Below, piece by piece: positions 8,783 through 17,431 of a DNA stretch of 26,594 nt. The stretch lies in the NCBI GenBank assembly GCA_003452695.1, contig DMNP01000188.1, forward strand, positions 27,803 to 54,396, written 5' to 3'. The DNA comes from Eggerthellaceae bacterium. GTDB taxonomy: Bacteria > Actinomycetota > Coriobacteriia > Coriobacteriales > Eggerthellaceae. A program made the position numbers and the translations under genes. Under the pieces are notes generated by a model. The model had not been told where the DNA came from, searched no databases, and saw only the letters and a program-made list of their open reading frames with translations. How positions within the stretch are numbered: the stretch's first letter is position 1; every line of letters begins with the position of its first letter.

Positions 8783-8784
8783 CG

Positions 8785-9039
8785 TCAGATGCGGTAGGTG
8801 GGGGAGGTCGAGGCGGCGGCCTTGGCGGAGGACTTCACCTCCGCGCCGCCGCTGGCCTTGACCAGCTTGTCCATGACCGCCTGCGGCACGGCCTTCGGGC
8901 CGCCGAAGACGTATCCCATGCCTATCTTGGCCCTGCTGGCCTTGACGAAGGCCTCGGCCTGGGAGTCGTTGACATCGTCGGCGAGGACGAGGACGGAGCG
9001 GTTCTTGCCGCAGAGGGCCGCACCGGCCAGCGCGTCCTG
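8785..9039 (-). pseudogene. 3' relic of a CWB2 (PF04122-like) cell-wall-binding repeat protein
   Basis: The frame ending in TGA at 8787-8785 encodes about 84 residues. They include LAGAALCGKN, SVLVLADD, FVKASRAKIGMGYVFGG and a tail ending PTYRI. This pattern (LAGAALCG, then a V-rich strand, then Y-V-F-G-G) matches the last part of cell wall binding repeat 2 domains, which anchor secreted proteins to the wall in Coriobacteriia and Clostridia. A TGA lies directly upstream in frame (9042-9040) and no start codon or RBS is seen, so it cannot be made as an intact protein. The fragment begins 10 bases after the stop of the neighbouring ABC ATPase gene. A deletion or rearrangement therefore probably joined the ABC operon to the middle of a CWB2 gene. 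The family call is from memory of the motif pattern, not a search. Confidence 0.75.
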
Positions 9040-9049
9040 TCACCGTTCG

Positions 9050-10159
9050 TCATTCGATGGTCATGCGAAGCATCCCCGGTCCGTCCATGGAGGTTTCGGA
9101 AACCATGTTGCCCAGAATCAGCTCCGACACGTCATCGAAGGCGGCCGCGATCTCGTCGTCGCCGACACCGGAGGCGACAAGCGTGCGGTAATCGGCAACG
9201 AACTGCGCTTTCTCTCCGCCCTCGCCCACCGACAGCTCGCAGCCGATGTGCGGGTCGGCGATGCCGTGCGCTTGCGCCGCGGGAATCAGGAAGCGTGTAA
9301 CGACTTCCTCGATTACAAGTTGGCACGCAAGCGAGATGCGCTTGCCAAGGAACTGGCGCGCGCAGAACGTCTCGAACGACGAGAACATGGCGGGATAGTC
9401 GAAATCGACGCTGCGGATCTCCCAATTCCAGCTGCGCACGCGGAAGATGAAATCGCGCGTCTCGCGGCGCTGCGGGTTCTCGAATATCTGCTTGGGCGTC
9501 CCCGATTCCCACAGCTCGCCCTGGTCCATGTAGAAGACGCGCGTGCTCGCGTCGCGGGCGAAGCGCATCTCGTGCGTGACCACGAGCATGGTAAGCCCGC
9601 GTTCGGCCAGGTCGGTGATGACGGAGAGCACCTCTGAGACCATCTGCGGGTCCAAGGCGCTCGTGGGCTCGTCGAACAGCAGGATTTGGGGGTTCATCGC
9701 CAGCCCGCGTGCGATGGCCACGCGCTGGCGCTGTCCGCCGGAAAGCTCGTGAGGCCAGCTGAGCGCCTTTTCCTTCAGCCCTACCGTCTTCAGCAGGTCC
9801 AGCGCCTGGTCGTAGGCATCTTGCTTGGACATGCCCAGCAAATCCATGGGAGCCATCATAAGGTTCTCCACGACCAGCTTGTGGTTGAACAGGGCGTAGT
9901 TCTGGAACACCATGCCCATTTTCTGGCGCATTTTCGGAAGGTCCACATCGGGTGCGCACATGTCGACGCCGTCTACCAGGATTTCTCCCGAAGTGGGCGT
10001 CTCCAGGCGGTTGAGACAGCGGATGAACGTGGACTTGCCCGTTCCCGAAGGGCCTATGATGGAGACTATCTCGCCCTCTTCGACGGTGGCGTTCATGTCC
10101 TTCAGGGGAACGACGTCGGCATATTCCTTGCGAAGATGCTTTACTTCTATGAGGCTCAT
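9050..10159 (-). CDS. polar amino acid ABC transporter ATP-binding protein with C-terminal extension
   Basis: This 369-residue protein is the cytoplasmic ATPase of an amino acid uptake system (GlnQ/HisP type). It has Walker [10 protein letters not shown] (36-44), the Q-loop at Q86, signature LSGGQ (139-143), Walker B ILLFDEP (159-165) and the switch histidine in VTHE (H196), so it should hydrolyse ATP. Family members usually end near 240-250 residues; this one continues for about 120 more. The tail has [10 protein letters not shown] (about 278-287), which recalls the first helix of RsbW-type GHKL ATPases. The Asn expected after EE-x-x-x is not there, and no DxG box is evident. The gene overlaps the upstream permease gene by four bases (ATGA), indicating translational coupling. 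The substrate is probably a polar amino acid; exact specificity cannot be read from sequence. Confidence 0.92.
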   Translation of the reverse strand: MSLIEVKHLRKEYADVVPLKDMNATVEEGEIVSIIGPSGTGKSTFIRCLNRLETPTSGEILVDGVDMCAPDVDLPKMRQKMGMVFQNYALFNHKLVVENLMMAPMDLLGMSKQDAYDQALDLLKTVGLKEKALSWPHELSGGQRQRVAIARGLAMNPQILLFDEPTSALDPQMVSEVLSVITDLAERGLTMLVVTHEMRFARDASTRVFYMDQGELWESGTPKQIFENPQRRETRDFIFRVRSWNWEIRSVDFDYPAMFSSFETFCARQFLGKRISLACQLVIEEVVTRFLIPAAQAHGIADPHIGCELSVGEGGEKAQFVADYRTLVASGVGDDEIAAAFDDVSELILGNMVSETSMDGPGMLRMTIE

Positions 10160-11691
10160 CTCGGTTCGACCCCCTGTATCTCGCGTGGGCGGTTGTTAAC
10201 ATCCAGTTTGGCTGCAATTCTGCGCAGCACCCAGGCCAGCAGGAGGCAGAATAGGAAGTAGATGATGGCCGTGGAGACGAGCGGGAAGAACGCGTCCATC
10301 GTGCGGGCCCTGATGAGGTCGCTCGCGCGCGTAAGGTCCTGCACGGCGATGTAGCCGACGACGGCCGTTTCCTTGACCAGGCTGACGAACTGGCCCATAA
10401 GCTGCGGCGCGAACTGTTGGCGCGCTTGCGGGAAGATGATCTTCGAGAACACCTGCCAGGGCGTATAGCCCAAGGCCAGCCCCGTCTCTTCCTGAATGGA
10501 GTCGATGCCGTCCACCGCGGTCCACATGGTGGAGCCCGCCGTGGCGCCGAAGGACAACGTGAACGCTATGATCGCCACCAGCTCGCCCGCAACATCCATG
10601 GAGCCGAACACCACGTAGTACAGCACCATGAGGATGACCACGATGGGAATGCCCCCCATAAGCGTTTGGTAGCCGTCCACCAGCTTGCCGACCCAACGGA
10701 TCCCGCTTCGCCGCGCAAGGACGGCCAGGTAGCCCAGCAACAGGCCGAGCGCGCCGGCGCACACGCTGATGAGTATGGTAACGCCCAAACCCGACAGGAT
10801 GAGCGTCCAGCGATTTTCCTCGATGAAGGTCTTGCGGAAGGAATTCACGATGCCGTCGATGAAGCCGGCGGAAGCGGACCCTTCGGTTGATTTCACGATG
10901 ACCGAAATGGTGGTGGGCATTACCGATTCGCTGAAATCGCACACGGCGGAGCGTTCGGGCGTGTTCGTGAGCGTGCCGCCGAAATCGACCTTGCCCGTGT
11001 CGACCGCGGCGAAGATGGAATCCATGGGGATGGTGGAAACTTCCAGATGATAGCCCAGCTCGCGCGCGATGAACAGGGCCAGCTCGACGTCGTAGCCCTT
11101 CGGCACGCCGCCTTCGCCCACGTACGAGAAGGGTTCGATGACGCCGGAGGTCGCGAACTTCAGGGTGCCGTTAGGCGCATCCCAATCCTGCTCGGGCAGC
11201 GTCTTGCCCGACTCGTCGGCGGCAACCCATTTCTCCTCGAGTTTCGCCAGCGTCCCGTCTTGCGAGAAACGGTTGATTATCTCGTTGAACTGCGCGGTGA
11301 GCTTGGATCCGTGCGGGAAGAAGAAGGCCTCGGAGACATCCGCGACCGGTTCGGGCAAGAGCGCCACCGTGCCCGGCCTGCGGTTTACGGCGAGCTGGCA
11401 GCAATATGACAGCTGCACCGCCGCATCGGCCTTGCCCGCCTCCACGGCCGCCACGCATTCCGACAGCGAGGGATAGAATTCCTCGGAGGTTCCTTCCAGA
11501 CGACTTTGGACGTTTAGGTTGTAAACGCTTCCGTTCACATAGGCGAAACGCTTGCCGGCCAGCTCGTCGAGCTTCTGAATCGCAGGTTCCGCCCCGCCGT
11601 CCGCATACGCGAGCGCGGGGACGAACGCAAACGCGAGCGCCATCGCCGCTAGCAGCAAGAACAGCGGCCTTCTATTTGTTCTATCCGTCAT
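10156..11691 (-). CDS. fused substrate-binding protein/permease of a polar amino acid ABC transporter
   Basis: This 511-residue protein captures an amino acid outside the membrane and forms the channel. Residues 1-30 are a signal peptide. Residues about 40-157 resemble the second lobe of an SBP_bac_3 protein ([32 protein letters not shown]). Residues about 174-270 resemble the first lobe ([28 protein letters not shown]). The lobes are thus in swapped order. A HisM/GlnP-type permease follows, with membrane segments at about 297-325, 343-363, 370-388, 435-452 and 470-489 and an EAA-type loop at about 399-423 ([23 protein letters not shown]). The ATG has GGAAGG five bases upstream. It is the first gene of a two-gene operon and overlaps the ATPase gene by ATGA. 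I recall a similar lobe-swapped arrangement in transporters of anaerobic Firmicutes, so it may be a known architecture. Confidence 0.9.
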   Translation of the reverse strand: MTDRTNRRPLFLLLAAMALAFAFVPALAYADGGAEPAIQKLDELAGKRFAYVNGSVYNLNVQSRLEGTSEEFYPSLSECVAAVEAGKADAAVQLSYCCQLAVNRRPGTVALLPEPVADVSEAFFFPHGSKLTAQFNEIINRFSQDGTLAKLEEKWVAADESGKTLPEQDWDAPNGTLKFATSGVIEPFSYVGEGGVPKGYDVELALFIARELGYHLEVSTIPMDSIFAAVDTGKVDFGGTLTNTPERSAVCDFSESVMPTTISVIVKSTEGSASAGFIDGIVNSFRKTFIEENRWTLILSGLGVTILISVCAGALGLLLGYLAVLARRSGIRWVGKLVDGYQTLMGGIPIVVILMVLYYVVFGSMDVAGELVAIIAFTLSFGATAGSTMWTAVDGIDSIQEETGLALGYTPWQVFSKIIFPQARQQFAPQLMGQFVSLVKETAVVGYIAVQDLTRASDLIRARTMDAFFPLVSTAIIYFLFCLLLAWVLRRIAAKLDVNNRPREIQGVEPR

Positions 11692-11755
11692 GTCGCCTTC
11701 CCATCGGGGGCTTTTTTACCCCAAGCGGATGCACCTTTTCACGCTATATTCGGGC

Positions 11756-11761
11756 ATTATA
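11756..11761 (-). promoter_or_regulatory. TATAAT -10 box of the amino acid ABC operon
   Basis: A perfect TATAAT on the minus strand lies about 65 bases before the permease ATG. No good -35 is found 16-18 bases upstream; that position falls at the edge of the REP-like arm. Activation by a regulator, or an extended -10 variant, would be needed if this is the promoter. Confidence 0.4.
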
Positions 11762-11762
11762 C

Positions 11763-11850
11763 AAGACAACGGGGACGTAGCCTGCCGCCTATTGGCGTCT
11801 ACCGCAAGACAACAAGCGACGACGGGCGACGACGGGCGACGTCCCCGTTG
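11763..11850. repeat. REP-like inverted repeat
   Basis: CAACGGGGACGT (11767-11778) and its exact complement ACGTCCCCGTTG (11839-11850) bracket 60 bases. The left arm with its flanks, AAGACAACGGGGACGTAG (11763-11780), recurs exactly on the other strand at 24172-24189. The two arms plus a dispersed copy look like a REP/MITE-type element rather than a local operator. Confidence 0.65.
11816..11841 (+). repeat. 10-bp tandem repeat, about 2.6 copies
   Basis: GCGACGACGG occurs twice in a row (11816-11825, 11826-11835), followed by GCGACG. It lies in the loop of the REP-like inverted repeat. Copy number could vary between strains. Confidence 0.7.
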
Positions 11851-11910
11851 CCTGTCCCCGCGATACATTCCTATGCACCGCTGTCACTCACGTCTTTTAC
11901 GGAATACGAA

Positions 11911-11939
11911 TGAATACGGGTACCTGGCACCGGTATTCA
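11911..11939. repeat. near-perfect hairpin, second REP-like palindrome
   Basis: TGAATACGGGT and ACCGGTATTCA pair with one mismatch across a 7-base loop ACCTGGC. No T-run follows directly on either strand. The GGTACCTGGCACC core resembles dispersed REP palindromes of other bacteria, a resemblance judged from memory. Confidence 0.5.
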
Positions 11940-12007
11940 GTCTTTCCGCGATGTGATACATTCGATAAGCACGGAAATGCGCGAGTATCCAAGAAGGAGG
12001 GATTACC

Positions 12008-13744
12008 ATGAAAAGGAACTTTGGCCGGCTTGTTCTTGTCGCAGTGCTCTCGGCGGGCTTGTTCTGCCTTTCGGCTTGCGGCGCTTCGCCGTCCTCGGGC
12101 AACCCGACATCTACGAGCGCTTCGCCGTCTTCGGGCAGCCCATCGTCGGCAGACGCCTCGCAGCCTTCGAGCGCCTCGCAGGAAAGCGCGAAGGTGGCGG
12201 ACCCGGTGAAGGTGGCGTGCGAAAACGGCGTGATGCTGGGGCGCTCCGCAGATGGCGTTGCATCCTTCAAGGGCATTCCCTTCGCGAAACCGCCGGTAGG
12301 CGAGCTTCGCTGGAAGGCGCCGCAGGCCCCCGAGCCGAGCACCGCAGAAGTGGAATGCTACGAGTTCGGCAACGTTGCGCTGCAGTTCGAATGGCCAAGC
12401 GAGCCGGCGTCGTATTCCCCCAAAAGCGAGGACTGCCTGACGCTGAACATCTGGGCGGACGATGGGGCCATCGGTTCTGCAGAGCCGAAGCCCGTCATGG
12501 TCTTCTTCCACGGGGGCGCCTACGGATGGGGCGGGACGACGGACCCCATGTACGACGGGCAGAACTTCGTGAAGGCGCACGACGACGTTATCCTGGTAAC
12601 GTGCAACTACCGTCTCGGCCTCATGGCGTGGCCGGATTTTTCCAAGATAGAGGGTGGCCAGGATTACACGGACATAAACCTGGCATTGCGTGACCATATC
12701 GCGGCCTTGCAGTGGGTGCAGAACAACATCGCCGCATTCGGCGGGGACCCCGGTAACGTTACCATATTCGGCGAGTCTGCGGGAGCCTGGTCGACGACGA
12801 GCCTGGTAATTTCGCCGAAGGCGCGAGGCCTGTTCAAGCGGGCCATCGCGCAGAGCGGACAAATTGCTTTCCGGGGCAGGGAGACGGCGCAGGAATACGC
12901 CAACTTCATCATGCAGGCGGCCGGCGCGAAGAACATGGACGACCTTAAGGCCATCTCGGGCGAAGAGTGGATAAAGCTGGACCTGGAGAAAGGGCTTGCC
13001 GATGCGGCCTGCTACGCCGTCGTTGACGGGGACATCATCCCCGAAGATGTGAACAAGGCATTCGAAGACGCCGCGAAGAGCGGCGTGCAGCTGATAATAG
13101 GCAGCAACCAGGACGAATGGAACTACTTCAAGGAAGATTCCCCGGGCGATACCGAAGAAGAGCGGCTCGACTCCTGGACGAAAAGCATGGACGAAACCAT
13201 CGACGAGGCCCGCGCGGCAACGAACGAGGAGGGCAAGGCCACCCTGGATGAGCTGCTGAAATACGAAGAGAGCATCGTGCCCGCAGAATACGCGGGCGAC
13301 GAGAAGGTGAAGGCGGCGCTTGCCAAGTCGGCGGTTATCTCGGAGCTGTGGAGGTACGAAATCCTGGACTTCGCGGGCAGGTTCGCGGATGCCGGCGGGG
13401 ATACGCGCGCGTATTTGTGGAAAGCCCCCTCGACCCGCGACAACATGTACAAGAGCGCCGTCCATGCCGTCGAGCTGGCGTATGTGTTCAACAATCTCGA
13501 GGACGACATATATGCAGGGGTTGTCGACCCTGCACTGGCCGCGAAGGTGCAGGAGTCGTGGGTGAATTTCGCCAAGACGGGCGACCCGTCCGTGGACGGC
13601 GTTGCATGGAAGGCGTACGACACCGCCGCGAAAGACACCATGGTCATCGAGAAGGACAAATGGGAATGCGTTTCCGACCCCTCGAAGACAGCACGCGAGC
13701 TGCTCGAGAAGGCGTACGGCAACGACCCGTACCACGTCTGGTAG
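12008..13744 (+). CDS. lipoprotein type-B carboxylesterase
   Basis: This 578-residue protein is a serine hydrolase of the carboxylesterase B / para-nitrobenzyl esterase family, which splits carboxylic ester bonds. A type II signal peptide with lipobox LSAC places lipidated Cys24 on the outer face of the membrane. A Ser/Pro/Gly-rich linker (about 25-62) tethers the catalytic domain. Visible motifs are FKGIPFAKPPVGELRW (about 87-102), the family signature EDCLTLNIW (141-149), the oxyanion loop HGGAYGWGG (168-176), the nucleophile elbow GESAG with Ser257, the likely acid Glu370 in NQDEW and the likely base His486 in SAVHAVELAYVF. Length fits the family. The ATG follows AAGGAGG at 7 bases, the best ribosome binding site in the window. 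It is a single gene with its own terminator. The natural substrate is unknown; no residue change suggests inactivity. Confidence 0.92.
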   Translation: MKRNFGRLVLVAVLSAGLFCLSACGASPSSGNPTSTSASPSSGSPSSADASQPSSASQESAKVADPVKVACENGVMLGRSADGVASFKGIPFAKPPVGELRWKAPQAPEPSTAEVECYEFGNVALQFEWPSEPASYSPKSEDCLTLNIWADDGAIGSAEPKPVMVFFHGGAYGWGGTTDPMYDGQNFVKAHDDVILVTCNYRLGLMAWPDFSKIEGGQDYTDINLALRDHIAALQWVQNNIAAFGGDPGNVTIFGESAGAWSTTSLVISPKARGLFKRAIAQSGQIAFRGRETAQEYANFIMQAAGAKNMDDLKAISGEEWIKLDLEKGLADAACYAVVDGDIIPEDVNKAFEDAAKSGVQLIIGSNQDEWNYFKEDSPGDTEEERLDSWTKSMDETIDEARAATNEEGKATLDELLKYEESIVPAEYAGDEKVKAALAKSAVISELWRYEILDFAGRFADAGGDTRAYLWKAPSTRDNMYKSAVHAVELAYVFNNLEDDIYAGVVDPALAAKVQESWVNFAKTGDPSVDGVAWKAYDTAAKDTMVIEKDKWECVSDPSKTARELLEKAYGNDPYHVW

Positions 13745-13751
13745 CCGGGCG

Positions 13752-13776
13752 GGCGGGGTAGCCGGGCTATCCCGCC
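13752..13776 (+). terminator. intrinsic terminator of the esterase gene
   Basis: GGCGGGGTAGC and GCTATCCCGCC form an 11-bp stem with one G-U pair and a 3-base loop, starting 8 bases after the stop codon. It is followed by TGTTCT, a weak U-tract. Confidence 0.5.
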
Positions 13777-13839
13777 TGTTCTCCGCCCTTGCCTTTCATC
13801 CCGCCTTCAGCATCGGCGCAGTCCTACTTTAGGTTGCTG

Positions 13840-13870
13840 CCAATGGCTTGGCCAGGAGGCCCGCGCCCCG
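13840..13870 (+). repeat. dispersed GC-rich element, copy A
   Basis: The 31 bases here align with 20724-20750. The shared core is TGGCCAGRAGGCCCGC (R = G here, A in the other copy), with further matching bases on both sides (CCA-YGGCYTGG and a C-rich end). It sits just beyond the stop codon of the ABC gene at 13880. Confidence 0.45.
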
Positions 13871-13879
13871 TTTCATGCG

Positions 13880-16800
13880 CTAGCTCCGCAGGGATTGGGC
13901 GGGGTTCTTGCGCGACATGACAAGCGACGGCACCAAGCCGGCAAGCAGCGGCAACGCACCCGACAGCGCGACGAGCCCGGCAGCCACCTCGGGGGGCAGG
14001 ACCATAACGTCTGCGCCGCCGGAACTTGCAGCCACCATGTTGTTAACGGCCGCCGACACCGCAAAGACCACGCCCACTGCTATCGCGCCCGCAAGCAAGC
14101 CTTCCAGGAGCGTCTCCGCGTTGAACATGGTCACGAGGTCGCCCCGAGACGCGCCGAGGGCGCGCAGGAGCCCCATTTCCCGACGCCGCTCGGCAATGCC
14201 GGTGCAAGTGATGATTACCATCATGATAGAGCCGACGACCAGCGTAATGCTGATGAGGGCGATCAGGGCCAAACCCACGACGTCTACGACGGCGGACAGG
14301 GCTTCGGATACCTCACCCGAGGTGTTGTTGTATATGATAGTGCGGTCCGACATGCCCGCTTTCTCCATGCGGTCGTTGTAGTTTGCAATGATCTGGACCA
14401 CTTCCTGCTTCGCGGGAAGGTCTTTCGGATAGATGCTCATCGAAAGCGGCTGGCTCATGTCGGCGTAGCCGAGCTTGGCCATATTGTTGTCGTAGCCTAT
14501 CTCGGAGGAATCGGTCAGGTTGTTCAGGTATGCGACAAGGTCTTCTTCGGTCATGTTGATCTGAATCACGTTTTCAAGCTCGTTCGCAACCGCGGTGGCT
14601 CCCTGTTCCACCTCGACGAGGATGCGGTCGAGCTCGCTGATAATGGCCGCCTCCAGCTCCTTGCCCAGCCTGTCGGCTATGACCGGAAGCGCACGCTCGA
14701 GCTCTTTTTCAAGCTCCTTCGCGACTTCCCCTAAAGCCTGTTCGATGATGTCGGCGGCCGCCTCGTCGATGATGACCTCGGCGTAGACGGTCGTCAGGTA
14801 CTCCTCGAGCTGCCCGCGCACGACGTCGCCATAGCTTTGCCCCACGAGAAGGTCGAGCTCGGTCATCCGCCGCTTGCCCTCGTCGGTCTTCAGGTACTCC
14901 TTCCAATACCGCCCGACCCGATTCGAGTTGTGCAGGTTCTCGGCCGTGGCGCCTTCGCCGACCGCATAGGCCGTGAAGTTTGCCACCATCTCGCCGGTAA
15001 GCGCGCTTACCTCGGCTTGCTGTTTCTCGGTGAGCTGCAAGCCCGCCGCTTCGGGGTCGAGCATCGATGCAAGCGCAATCGCATCGTAGACCCGTTGCGC
15101 GTTCATGGCGTCCAGGACGTCGCGCTCGTTAATCTCGAACTGGGACCAGTCGATCTTCGAGAGGTCCGCCCAGAGCACTTCGAGGTCGTCTTCGCCGGAA
15201 TCGGCCTCTTCTTCGCCCTCGAACATGCTGAGTATGCGCGCGATTGCCTGCTCGTTCACCGTGATGATGTTTTCCAGATCGAGGTTGCCCGCAGGATGCG
15301 CCTTCAGGTCCTCGAAGGTCTTGCCCGTGAACACGTCGACGGTCGGATTCGCAATCTGCTGCTGGGTAATCTCGCTTTGCGCGGAAATCTCGATAAGGCG
15401 GTTGGCAAGTTCGCTCGTGTACCCCACCCCTTCGGACATGAGCGGCGAGATTACGCCCTGCTTCGGCTGCACGATGCCGCTCACCCGCAGCCTTATGCCC
15501 TCTGTAGCGATTTTTTCGGCTACGTAGTCGTCGTCGTTCGATTTGTCGGCCCACGTGCCCCGCTCCGCGTTCTTCTGGTACAGGCTAACACGGGGCAGTA
15601 CTACGAAACTCGAGTTCGCAAGCTGCTCGTAGGACAGCTCGGAAGGCGAATCGGGAAGCTCGATGCTCTCGCCGCTCAGCGCCGCCTCCTGCGCCCTTTC
15701 AACCGCCTCGTGGTCGTAGATTCCCATGTAATACAGCGTGAGGTCGCTAATTCCGCCATTCCCGTCGAGCACGATTACGCATTCGTCGAAGCTCTTGGGC
15801 CACGTGCCGTAGACGAGGTCCATCTGTTCGTCGAGTATGCCCTGGTCGTTAACGATCTCGTTGAATCGTCCGAACTCGTTTATCGTGCTGGCGGTCGAGT
15901 TGGCACGACGCGTGAGCATGTCCGAGAGCGCCGAGGGGTTCAGCTTCTCTACGCCGTGCGACATATCGCCGTTGTATATGAGGGGCGCCACGCCATAGTC
16001 GTATTGCACGGTGTCGACGCAATTCAGAATGCCGTCCGAGTTGGCATCGACGTACTGCTTGAACGCGACCAGGTCGTTGTCGCGAATGTGCGAGATCGTT
16101 TCCGAGAGCATCGACGACATGTTTTGGATAGAACCCTCCAGGGTGTTCACCCGCGCAGTGCCCGGAGCATTCGATTGCTCCCCCCCGGCCGCACTCTGGG
16201 AGCGAAGGTTCTTCATGCTATCGCTGCCGAGCAAGCCCGTAAGGTCGAGGCCCGATTTCCCGATGACGAGGGGATCGGTGGCAATCGAGGCTTCCTCCAA
16301 ATTGGCGATGAAGTTATTTGCGCCGCCGCCAAGCGCCACGATGGCCGCAATGCCTATCATGCTTATGGCCGATGCGAGCACCGTGAGAATCGCCCTGCCC
16401 TTCTTCGCGAAGATATTGCGAATCGAATACGACATCGCCGTGGAAAAGGGCATGCTCCGGCGCGACTTCGCGCTCGTGCCTGAATCGGCATTTGCTTCGC
16501 CCGAAAGCTGCACGGGGCCTTCGGCGGCCTGTTCGGCGCCGACGCCGGCGCCTACGACCTCGTTGCTGGCCACCTCGCCGCCCGCCAGGCATATGATGCG
16601 GCTCGCGTAACGCTCCGCCAGCTCTTCGTCGCTCGTGGCCATAACCACGAGCCGGCTCTGAGCCGCATGCTTCAGGGCGCTCATCACCGTTTCCGCAGAG
16701 CTCTTGTCCAACCCGCATGTCGGGTCGTCGGCAAGCAGGATGTCGGGGTCTTTCGCCAGGGCACGGGCGGTTTCCACGAGGCGCTGCTGGGCACCCGAGA

Positions 16801-17218
16801 GTTCTCCGGGCTTCTTCGACGCGCAGTCTTCCACCCCCAAGAGCCGAAGCGCTTCGAGCGCCCGGTCGCGGCGCTCGCTGTATCCAAGACCCGCTATCGT
16901 CGGCGCCAACTCCACGTTCTCGAGCACGGTGCGATGCCCCACGAACACCGGGTTTTGGAACACGAATCCGACGCGCGCATTGCGGTACCCGTTCAAGTCG
17001 CCTTCTCGATATCCGCGCATCTGCTTGCCATCGACCAGCAAATCGCCGGAGTCGGGCCGCTCTATTCCTCCCAGAATGTTCAGCAGCGTGGTCTTTCCGC
17101 AGGCAGCTGGCCCGCAAATAGCGACAAGGCCGCGATTGCCGAACGTTACCGACACGCTGGAAAGCGCCGCGTTCCCGCCCTTTGAATAGCTTTTGCTAAT
17201 GCCGCGCGCTTCAATCAC
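13880..17218 (-). CDS. MacB-like ABC transporter: fused ATPase and FtsX-type permease with giant external domain
   Basis: From the GTG at 17218 this is a 1,112-residue protein. I chose that start because GAGG lies seven bases upstream and the product then begins VIEARGISKSY, the usual start of the ATPase domain. The frame stays open to an ATG at 17281, which has no ribosome binding site; an ATG at 17233 is also possible. The ATPase has Walker A GPAACGKTT (36-44), signature LSGAQ (140-144) and Walker B ILLADDP (160-166). Asp165 replaces the catalytic Glu, and Ser196 stands where the switch His is expected (VVMATSDEE). One membrane segment (about 276-298), an external domain of roughly 680 residues with a long charged helical part, and three C-terminal segments (about 977-1007, 1037-1060, 1078-1098) match the four-segment MacB/FtsX topology. 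An FtsX-type cytoplasmic loop, RRREMGLLRALGAS, lies between the second and third segments. Such proteins couple ATP use to work outside the membrane. The substrate is unknown. Confidence 0.88.
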   Translation of the reverse strand: MIEARGISKSYSKGGNAALSSVSVTFGNRGLVAICGPAACGKTTLLNILGGIERPDSGDLLVDGKQMRGYREGDLNGYRNARVGFVFQNPVFVGHRTVLENVELAPTIAGLGYSERRDRALEALRLLGVEDCASKKPGELSGAQQRLVETARALAKDPDILLADDPTCGLDKSSAETVMSALKHAAQSRLVVMATSDEELAERYASRIICLAGGEVASNEVVGAGVGAEQAAEGPVQLSGEANADSGTSAKSRRSMPFSTAMSYSIRNIFAKKGRAILTVLASAISMIGIAAIVALGGGANNFIANLEEASIATDPLVIGKSGLDLTGLLGSDSMKNLRSQSAAGGEQSNAPGTARVNTLEGSIQNMSSMLSETISHIRDNDLVAFKQYVDANSDGILNCVDTVQYDYGVAPLIYNGDMSHGVEKLNPSALSDMLTRRANSTASTINEFGRFNEIVNDQGILDEQMDLVYGTWPKSFDECVIVLDGNGGISDLTLYYMGIYDHEAVERAQEAALSGESIELPDSPSELSYEQLANSSFVVLPRVSLYQKNAERGTWADKSNDDDYVAEKIATEGIRLRVSGIVQPKQGVISPLMSEGVGYTSELANRLIEISAQSEITQQQIANPTVDVFTGKTFEDLKAHPAGNLDLENIITVNEQAIARILSMFEGEEEADSGEDDLEVLWADLSKIDWSQFEINERDVLDAMNAQRVYDAIALASMLDPEAAGLQLTEKQQAEVSALTGEMVANFTAYAVGEGATAENLHNSNRVGRYWKEYLKTDEGKRRMTELDLLVGQSYGDVVRGQLEEYLTTVYAEVIIDEAAADIIEQALGEVAKELEKELERALPVIADRLGKELEAAIISELDRILVEVEQGATAVANELENVIQINMTEEDLVAYLNNLTDSSEIGYDNNMAKLGYADMSQPLSMSIYPKDLPAKQEVVQIIANYNDRMEKAGMSDRTIIYNNTSGEVSEALSAVVDVVGLALIALISITLVVGSIMMVIITCTGIAERRREMGLLRALGASRGDLVTMFNAETLLEGLLAGAIAVGVVFAVSAAVNNMVAASSGGADVMVLPPEVAAGLVALSGALPLLAGLVPSLVMSRKNPAQSLRS

Positions 17219-17431
17219 AGACAAACCTCGCATTTCATCTCGTTGCACCCGAGCATGCTCGCTGTTCGGGATGCGGGCCATCGGCTGAAAATGCCCTATA
17301 TGCCGATGAACCTCCCAATCTTCACTTTAGCATGTTCTCGGCCTTGCTGCATAACGATTGAGAATGCAGAAGGCAACTCGGCTTTAGGGGCTACCGCCCA
17401 TGGCCCGGCCGGCGGCGTGAGCGCTGGCGTT

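Larger units (their letters stand above)
8155..8784. other. 630-bp non-coding region upstream of the giant gene
   Basis: No convincing gene is present; the short open frames have no family signature and coincide with repeats. From left to right it holds a 5' UTR, a promoter candidate (8280-8308), a palindrome (8313-8329), three copies of a 25-bp element (8399-8536), a 30-bp tandem duplication (8571-8630), a GC-rich stem (8734-8750) and the terminator of the CWB2 relic (8767-8782). The part around 8380-8560 is clearly more AT-rich than its surroundings. Confidence 0.7.
11692..12007. other. 316-bp divergent intergenic region between ABC operon and esterase
   Basis: No gene is supported here. 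The region contains a TATAAT for the leftward ABC operon, a REP-like inverted repeat with a 10-bp tandem repeat inside (11763-11850), a second hairpin (11911-11939) and the strong esterase ribosome binding site (AAGGAGG, 11994-12000). I could not assign a convincing -35/-10 pair for the esterase. Confidence 0.6.

Noticed and set aside
8236..8797. Small open frames in the intergenic region, including ones spanning the 30-bp repeats
   Set aside because: Frames on both strands overlap one another, have no family signature or good ribosome binding site, and consist largely of repeated sequence.
11701..11717. Terminator on the plus strand at the CTTTTTT run
   Set aside because: The stem before the T-run is only about three base pairs, and no gene reads rightward into it.
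11897..13735. 612-codon open frame on the minus strand
   Set aside because: It is antisense to the carboxylesterase gene, whose catalytic motifs, lipobox and ribosome binding site are clear.
14837..16483. 548-codon open frame on the plus strand
   Set aside because: It is antisense to the MacB-like gene and shows no domain or start signals.
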